Positions 34,507 through 43,500 of a stretch of 64,000 nt of DNA are shown here, in pieces. The stretch is taken from contig NZ_LVEM01000008.1 of assembly GCF_001641335.1 (NCBI RefSeq), positions 62,001-126,000 of the forward strand, given 5' to 3'. A model generated the notes under the pieces. The model was not told the origin of the DNA. It did not search any database and was given only the letters and a program-made list of their open reading frames with translations. A program made the translations under genes and the position numbers. The DNA comes from Bradyrhizobium stylosanthis (GTDB taxonomy: Bacteria > Pseudomonadota > Alphaproteobacteria > Rhizobiales > Xanthobacteraceae). Each line of letters begins with the position of its first letter. Position 1 is the stretch's first letter.

Positions 34507-37500
34507 TCAGAAGGTATGAACGGCCGCTGCAGTCGGAATGCCGGTCGAGACATGGGCCAGGTCGACCTTGTCCGTACCGGTGCCGTTTGCAGAGTACCAA
34601 AGTTCGTGCGTGGTGTTGTTGAAGAAGAAGCTGTTCGCCGACCCGTTCCACGCTCCGGCAGACGCTTCGTTCGGCACTCCCGCGCTCGACGAGACGAATT
34701 GCGCGGCAGAGATCGACGCTGCCGTGCCAATCGTCAAGGCCTGGCTGGCGACATCGACAAAGATCCCGTCGGTGCTCTGCAGATCCGCGATCGTATCGTG
34801 GCCGTTGAGGGCCGCCGTGGCTTCAAGCACGAACTTGTCGTTGCCAGCGCCACCGATCAGGACGTCATCGCCTCCCATTCCCCGCAGGGTATCGTCGCCC
34901 GGACCGCCCGACAGGACGTTGGCGGCCGAATTCCCGGTCAAGGTATCATTGAAGTTGGATCCCTTGATGTTGGCTTGTGGATCCGCCGCATCGCCTACCG
35001 TGGCCGTAACTCCCGTTCCGGAAGCGGAGTAATCGTTGAACAGCGTCCCCGGCGATACCAACGTCATCCCGAGACTGCTCGTCGAACTGTCGCCGTCCGC
35101 ATCCGTCAAAGCCACGTCGAACGACATGCTGACGTTGGGGATGGTTGTCGCCGTCGTCACATAGGAGAACGTGCCGATGTCGAACGATTCGCCGTTGAGC
35201 GCAGGGTTATTGAAGGTCGGTGTCTGCAGGGCGTTCTCGATCTCGATCCGGTCGTAACCGGTGCCCGACGAGTGCACCAGGACGGTGTCGTGAAGGTCCA
35301 GTCCCGTAACCAGGTAGCCACCATTCCCGTCCGTGGTCAGTGACGCCAGATTGACGTTGACCCCGTTCACCTGAATTCCCGTGATCGTGTTGAGCTGAGA
35401 ATCATCGGCGAGATGGGCGGAATCCGTGGCCGTGTTGTTGCCCGACGTGTCGTCGTTCGCATTGTAGATCCGCACCCACACTTCGATCGAATCGGCGGGC
35501 GGGCTGCCGTTCACTTGAACGATACCGAACTGGAAGTCGTTGATGTTGTAGTGCGTCGTATAGTTGTATTCGTTGTTGTTCCCGTTCGTGACCGTTGCAT
35601 TGTTGACGAAATCAATTCGCAGATTGTCGCCGTCGTTCATCGAGTTGTTGGCGACGCCGATGCCCGTCGTACTTGCGGACACGGAGCTTCCGCCCGACGC
35701 GTTCGACGATCCGTTGGACTGCTGCACATAGCCCGAGAACAGCAGGTCCTGAGTCGTATTGGCGACGTCCAACGCCTTGAACTGCTGCGTGTTCTGACCA
35801 AGGGCCGAGAAGTCGTTGATCGTTCGGGTCTCGGTCGCTCCGATCTGAGCGAACAGCTGCATCGTGTACTGATCGTTGCTGGTGGCAAGGCTGCCATCCG
35901 GGTTCAACGTAACGGCAAACACCTCGGTGCCGCCCCCGCCGGGAGCGCTCCCGACCCAGCCCTGAAGTTGAAGCGGGGTAGTCGGGTTGGAGTCGTTGTC
36001 CACGAGGTAAAGGTGGATGTTCTGGCCACCGGAGGTGAGAGTTGCGTTGCTCCCGTTTACAACGCCGATCGCCAAGTCGCCATTCGTGATGTTTGCGAAT
36101 GAAATCGTTCCAAGCTGATCGGCCCCGACGTTGTTGTCGATGTTGTGGTCGACGTCGAGGTATCCCGTAAAGCTCGCGCCGATACTGTTGTTCAGAATGG
36201 CGTAGTCCGGAGAAATCGTGCTCGGACCATCGTCATGGAACGTCAGCGCCTGGCCGATATTGATGCTCGACGAGCTGTTGGCGGAATCGCCGTCCTTGTC
36301 CGTGATCGTGTCGGCCCGTGTCAGCGTGATCAGGTCCGCCGCGGTCAGCGTCACCGTGTCGTCCGGATCGGACGCATTCGGATGCTTGAGTGCGCGCATC
36401 TGATCCAGTGTCACAACGCCGGCGGCATCCACGGTGACCGTAAAGGCCAACGTCGGCGTCGCACCGACATGACCCTCAACCGTGTTGCCGTTCATCACCA
36501 GCAGGATGTGCTGCCCGGTCGCAACGTCGATCAGGCCGGAGTCCACGCTCGCGCTCTTGACGGCGAGCGTATAGGTCGACGCGATCGTGCCGGGGCCGTC
36601 AGAACCGTAACTGCTGACCACCGTGAAGTTGTCGGCAAAGTTCGCCGTCGCGTTGATCGCAAGGTTGGTCTCGTCGACCACCAAAGCGTCCGCCGGTGCC
36701 GTGGTCGACACCGCGATGGTCGGGCCGTCGTCGAGGAACTTGACGACGCCGTTGAGGTTGGCCGTGTCGTGCGAAGAGTCGCCATCCTTGTCCGTCACCG
36801 TCACGGTCACGCCGACCGCGTTGTCGGCAAGTGTCACCGCCTCGGAGGTGTCCGGATTGGACGAGGTCCCATGCACCACCGCGCGGAACTGGGTCAGCGT
36901 GGTGTCGCCGGTCGAGGAGTTGATCGACAGCGTGAACACCAGCGGATCGGTGCTCAGCGTGCCGGCATGACCTTCGATCACGCCGCCGTTGAGGAACAGC
37001 GTGATCGCCTTGTTGGTCGCCGTGTCTGTGAGGCCCGACACCGTCGACAGCAGAGACAGCGAGTAGACCGACGGCGTCGCGCTAGCGGCGCCGTCGGAGC
37101 CGAACACCGAGGTGTTGGTGAACAGCGTCGCGCCCAGGATCGTGTTCGTGCCGAGGTTGCCGCCGACCGGGTCGACTTCGCCCGGAGCGCCGACACCGTC
37201 GGTCTCGTCGACGATCAGGGTCGGCGAGCCGTTCAGCGCGATGTGCGCCGTCGGACCGTCGTCCAGGAACTTGACGACGCCGTTCAGGTTGGCCGTGTCG
37301 TGCGAGGAGTCGCCGTCCTTGTCGGTCACCGTCACGGTCACGCCGACCACGTTGTCGGCCAGCGTCGCCGCCTCCGAGCTGTCCGGATCGGACGAGGTCC
37401 CGTGTACCACCGCACGGAACTGGGTCAGCGTGGTGTCGCCGGTCGAGGAGTTGATCGACAGCGTGAACACCAGCGGATCGGTGCTCAGCGTGCCGGCATG

Positions 37501-40500
37501 ACCTTCGATCACGCCGCCGTTGAGGAACAGCTTGATCGCATTGCCGGTCGCGGTGTCGGTGAGGCCCGATACCGTCGACAGCAGCGACAGCGAGTACACC
37601 GTCGGCGTCGTCGACGCCGCACCGTCGGAGCCGAACACCGAGGTATTGGTGAACAGCGTCGCGCCGAGGATCGTGTTCGCACCGAGGTTGCCGCCAACCG
37701 GATCGACCTCACCCGGGGCGCCCACACCGTCGGTCTCGTCGACGATCAGGGTCGGCGAGCCGTTCAGCGCGATGTGCGCCGTCGGACCGTCGTCCAGGAA
37801 CTTGACCACACCGTTCAGGTTCGCGGTGTCGTGCGAGGAATCGCCGTCCTTGTCGGTCACCGTCACGGTCACGCCGACCACGTTGTCGGCAAGTGTCGCC
37901 GCCTCCGAGCTGTCCGGATCGGACGATGTTCCGTGCACCACCGCGCGGAACTGGGTCAGCGTGGTGTCGCCGGTCGAGGAGTTGATCGACAGCGTGAACA
38001 CCAGCGGGTCGGTGCTCAGCGTGCCGGCATGGCCTTCGATCACACTGCCGTTGAGGAACAATGTGATCGCATTGCCGGTCGCCGTGTCGGTCAGACCTGA
38101 CACCGTCGACAGCAGCGACAGCGAGTACACTGTCGGTGTCGTGCTTGCCGCGCCGTCAGAGCCAAACACCGAGGTGTTGGTGAACAGCGTCGCGCCGAGG
38201 ATCGTGTTGGTACCGAGGTTACCGCCAACCGGATCGACCTCGCCCGGGGCGCCCACACCGTCGGTCTCGTCGACGACCAGGGTCGGCGAGCCGTTCAGTG
38301 CGATGTGTGCCGTCGGGCCGTCGTCCAGGAACTTGACGACGCCGTTCAGGTTGGCCGTGTCGTGCGAGGAATCGCCGTCCTTGTCGGTCACCGTCACGGT
38401 CACTCCGACCGCGTTATCAGCCAGCGTTACCGCCTCGGAGCTGTCCGGATCGGACGAGGTCCCGTGTACCACGGCGCGGAACTGGGTCAGCGTGGTGTCG
38501 CCGGTCGAGGCGTTGATCGACAGCGTGAACACCAGCGGATCCGTGCTCAGCGTGCCGGCATGACCTTCGATCACGCCGCCGTTGAGGATCAGCGTGATCG
38601 CATTGCCGGTCGCCGTGTCGGTGAGACCGGACACCGTCGACAGCAGCGACAGCGAGTACACCGTTGGAGTCGCGCTCGCCGCGCCGTCGGACCCGAACAC
38701 CGAGGTGTTATTGAACAGCGTCGCGCCCAGGATCGTGTTCGTGCCGAGGTTGCCGCCGACCGGGTCGACTTCACCAGGAGCGCCCACACCGTCGGTCTCG
38801 TCGACGATCAGGGTCGGAGAGCCGTTCAGCGCGATGTGCGCCGTCGGACCGTCGTCCAGGAACTTGACGACCCCATTCAGGTTCGCCGTGTCGTGCGAGG
38901 AGTCACCGTCCTTGTCCGTCACCGTCACGGTCACACCGACCGCGTTGTCGGCCAGCGTTGCCGCCTCGGAGCTGTCCGGATCGGACGATGTTCCATGCAC
39001 CACGGCACGGAACTGGGTCAGCGTGGTGTCGCCGGTCGAGGCGTTGATCGACAGCGTGAACACCAGCGGGTCGGTGCTCAGCGTGCCGGCGTGTCCTTCG
39101 ATCACGCCGCCATTGAGGAACAGCTTGATCGCATTGCCGGTCGCCGTGTCGGTCAGACCGGACACCGTCGACAGCAACGACAGCGAGTACACCGTCGGTG
39201 TCGTGCTCGCAGCACCGTCAGAGCCAAACACCGAGGTGTTGGTGAACAGGGTCGCGCCCAGGATTGTGTTCGCGCCGAGATTGCCGCCGACCGCGTCGAC
39301 CTCGCCCGGTGCGCCAACGCCGTCGGTCTCGTCAACGATCAGGGTCGGCGAGCCGTTCAGTGCGATGTGTGCCGTCGGACCGTCATCCAGGAACTTGACC
39401 ACGCCATTGAGGTTGGCCGTGTCGTGCGAGGAGTCGCCGTCCTTGTCCGTCACCGTCACGGTCACGCCGACCGCGTTGTCCGCCAGCGTTGCCGCTTCCG
39501 AGGTGTCGGGATCAGTCTCCGTCCCATGCACAACGGCGCGGAACTGTGTCAGCGTGGTATCGCCGGTCGATGCGTTGATCGACAGCGTGAACACGAGCGG
39601 ATCGGTGCTCAGCGTGCCGGCATGGCCTTCGATCACGCCGGCGTTGAGGAACAGCGTGATCGCATTGCCCGTCGCCGTGTCGGTCAAACCAGACACCGTC
39701 GACAGCAGCGACAGTGAGTAGACTGTCGGCGTCGTCGAAGCAGCGCCGTCAGATCCGAACACCGACGTATTGTTGAACAGCGTCGCGCCGAGGATCGTGT
39801 TCGTACCGAGGTTGCCGCCGACCGGGTCGACTTCTCCAGGGGCGCCAACACCGTCGGTCTCGTCGACGATCAGGGTCGGCGATTCGTTCAGCGAAATATG
39901 CGCCGTCGGACCATCGTCCAGGAACTTGACGACGCCGTTCAGGTTCGCGGTGTCGTGCGAGGAGTCGCCATCCTTGTCGGTCACAGTCACGGTCACGCCG
40001 ACCGCGTTGTCGGCCAGCGTCGCCGCTTCCGAGCTGTCCGGATCGGACGAGGTCCCGTGCACGACGGCGCGGAACTGGGTCAGAGTCGTATCGCCGGTCG
40101 AGGAGTTGATCGACAGCGTGAACACCAGCGGATCCGTGCTCAGCGTGCCGGCATGGCCTTCGATCACGCCAGCATTGAGGAACAGCGTGATCGCATTGCC
40201 CGTCGCCGTGTCGGTCAAACCAGACACCGTCGACAGCAGCGACAGCGAGTAGACCGTCGGCGTCGCCGAGGCAGCGCCGTCGGACCCGAACACCGAGGTG
40301 TTGTTAAACAGCGTCGCGCCCAGGATCGTGTTCGTGCCGAGGGTGCCACCGACCGGGTCGACCTCGCCCGGAGCGCCGACACCGTCGGTCTCGTCGACGA
40401 TCAGGGTCGGCGAGCCGTTCAGCGCGATGTGTGCCGTCGGACCGTCGTCGAGGAACTTCACGACCCCGTTGAGGTTCGCCGTGTCGTGCGAGGAGTCGCC

Positions 40501-43500
40501 GTCCTTGTCCGTCACCGTCACGGTCACGCCGACCGCGTTGTCGGCCAGCGTCGCCGCCTCCGAAGTGTCGGGATCAGTCTCCGTCCCGTGCACGACGGCG
40601 CGGAACTGGGTCAGCGTGGTATCGCCGGTCGATGCGTTGATCGACAGCGTGAACACCAGCGGGTCGGTGCTCAGCGTGCCGGCATGGCCTTCGATCACAC
40701 TGCCGTTGAGGAACAATGTGATCGCATTGCCGGTCGCCGTGTCGGTCAGACCTGACACCGTCGACAGCAGCGACAGCGAGTACACTGTCGGTGTCGTGCT
40801 TGCCGCGCCGTCAGAGCCGAACACCGAGGTGTTGTTGAACAGCGTCGCGCCCAGGATCGTGTTCGTTCCGAGATTGCCGCCGACCGGGTCGACCTCGCCC
40901 GGAGCTCCAACGCCGTCCGTCTCATCAACGATCAGGGTCGGCGAGCCGTTCAGCGCGATGTGTGCCGTCGGACCATCATCCAGGAACTTCACGACCCCGT
41001 TGAGGTTGGCCGTGTCGTGCGAGGAGTCGCCATCCTTGTCCGTCACCGTCACGGTCACGCCGACCGCGTTATCAGCCAGCGTCGCCGCTTCCGAGGTGTC
41101 GGGATCAGTCTCCGTCCCATGCACCACCGCACGGAACTGGGTCAGCGCGGTGTCGCCGGTCGAGGAGTTGATCGACAGCGTGAACACCAGCGGATCGGTG
41201 CTCAGCGTGCCGGCATGGCCTTCGATCACGCCGCCGTTGAGGAACAGCGTGATGGCATTGCCGGTCGCCGTGTCGGTCAGACCGGACACGGTCGACAGCA
41301 GCGACAGTGAGTAGACTGTCGGCGTCGTCGACGCAGCGCCGTCGGAGCCGAACACCGAGGTGTTGTTGAACAGGGTCGCGCCGAGGATCGTGTTCGTACC
41401 GAGGTTGCCGCCGACCGGATCGACTTCGCCCGGGGCGCCAACACCGTCGGTCTCGTCGACGATCAGGGTCGGCGATTCGTTCAGCGAAATATGCGCCGTC
41501 GGACCATCGTCCAGGAACTTGACGACGCCGTTCAGGTTCGCGGTGTCGTGCGAGGAGTCGCCGTCCTTGTCCGTCACCGTCACGGTCACGCCGACCGCGT
41601 TGTCGGCCAGCGTTGCCGCCTCCGAAGTGTCGGGATCAGTCTCCGTCCCGTGCACGACGGCGCGGAACTGGGTCAGAGTCGTATCGCCGGTCGATGCGTT
41701 GATCGACAGCGTGAACACCAGCGGATCGGTGCTCAGCGTGCCGGCGTGACCTTCGATGACGCCAGCATTGAGGAACAGCGTGATCGCATTGCCCGTCGCC
41801 GTGTCGGTCAGACCCGACACCGTCGACAGCAGCGACAGCGAGTAGACCGTCGGCGTCGCCGAGGCAGCGCCGTCGGCCCCGAACACCGAGGTGTTGGTGA
41901 ACAGCGTCGCGCCCAGGATCGTGTTCGTGCCGAGGTTGCCGCCGACCGGGTCGACCTCGCCAGGAGCTCCAACGCCGTCCGTCTCGTCGACGATCAGGGT
42001 CGGCGAGCCGTTCAGCGCGATGTGTGCCGTCGGACCGTCGTCCAGGAACTTGACGACCCCGTTGAGGTTCGCGGTGTCGTGCGAGGAGTCACCGTCCTTG
42101 TCCGTCACCGTCACGGTCACGCCGACCGCGTTGTCGGCCAGCGTCGCCGCTTCCGAAGTGTCGGGATCAGTCTCCGTCCCGTGCACGACGGCACGGAACT
42201 GGGTCAGCGTAGTGTCGCCGGTCGAGGAGTTGATCGACAGCGTAAACACCAGCGGATCCGTGCTCAGCGTGCCGGCATGGCCTTCGATGACGCCGGCGTT
42301 GAGGAACAGCGTGATCGGATTGCCGGTCGCGGTGTCGGTCAGGCCCGACACCGTCGACAGCAGCGTCAGCGAATAGACCGTCGGCGTCGTGCTCGCCGCG
42401 CCGTCGGAGCCGAACACCGAGGTATTGGTGAACAGCGTTGCGCCCAGGATCGTGTTCGTTCCGAGATTGCCGCCGACCGGATCGACTTCGCCCGGAGCGC
42501 CCACACCGTCGGTCTCGTCGACGATCAGGGTCGGCGATTCGTTAAGCGAAATATGTGCCGTCGGACCGTCATCCAGGAATTTGACGACGCCATTGAGGTT
42601 GGCCGTGTCGTGGGAGGAATCGCCGTCCTTGTCCGTCACCGTCACGGTCACGCCGACCGCGTTGTCGGCGAGCGTCGCCGCTTCCGAAGTGTCCGGATCA
42701 GTCTCCGTCCCGTGCACCACCGCACGGAATTGGGTCAGCGTGGTGTCGCCGGTCGAGGAGTTGATCGACAGTGTGAACACCAGCGGATCGGTGCTCAGCG
42801 TGCCGGCATGGCCTTCGATCACACCGCCGTTGAGGAACAGCGTGATCGCATTGCCGGTCGCCGTGTCGGTCAGACCCGAGACGGTCGACAGCAGCGACAG
42901 CGAGTACACCGTCGGCGTCGTGCTCGCCGCGCCGTCGGAGCCGAACACCGAGGTGTTGTTGAACAGCGTCGCGCCCAGAATCGTGTTCGTGCCGAGGTTG
43001 CCGCCGACCGGGTCGACCTCGCCAGGAGCGCCCACACCGTCGGTCTCGTCGACAATCAGGGTCGGCGATTCGTTCAGCGAAATATGTGCCGTCGGACCGT
43101 CGTCCAGGAACTTGACGACGCCGTTCAGGTTCGCCGTGTCGTGCGAGGAGTCGCCGTCCTTGTCGGTCACCGTCACGGTCACGCCGACCGCATTGTCGGC
43201 CAGCGTTGCCGCCTCCGAGGTGTCCGGATCAGTCTCCGTCCCATGCACCACCGCACGGAACTGGGTCAACGTGGTATCGCCGGTCGAGGAGTCGATCGAC
43301 AGCGTGAACACCAGCGGATCGGTGCTCAGCGTACCGGCATGACCTTCGATCACGCCGGCGTTGAGGAACAACGTGATGGCATTGCCGGTCGCCGTGTCGG
43401 TGAGGCCCGACACCGTCGACAACAGCGACAGCGAGTACACCGTCGGCGTCGCCGACGCAGCGCCGTCAGAGCCAAACACCGAGGTGTTGGTGAACAGCGT

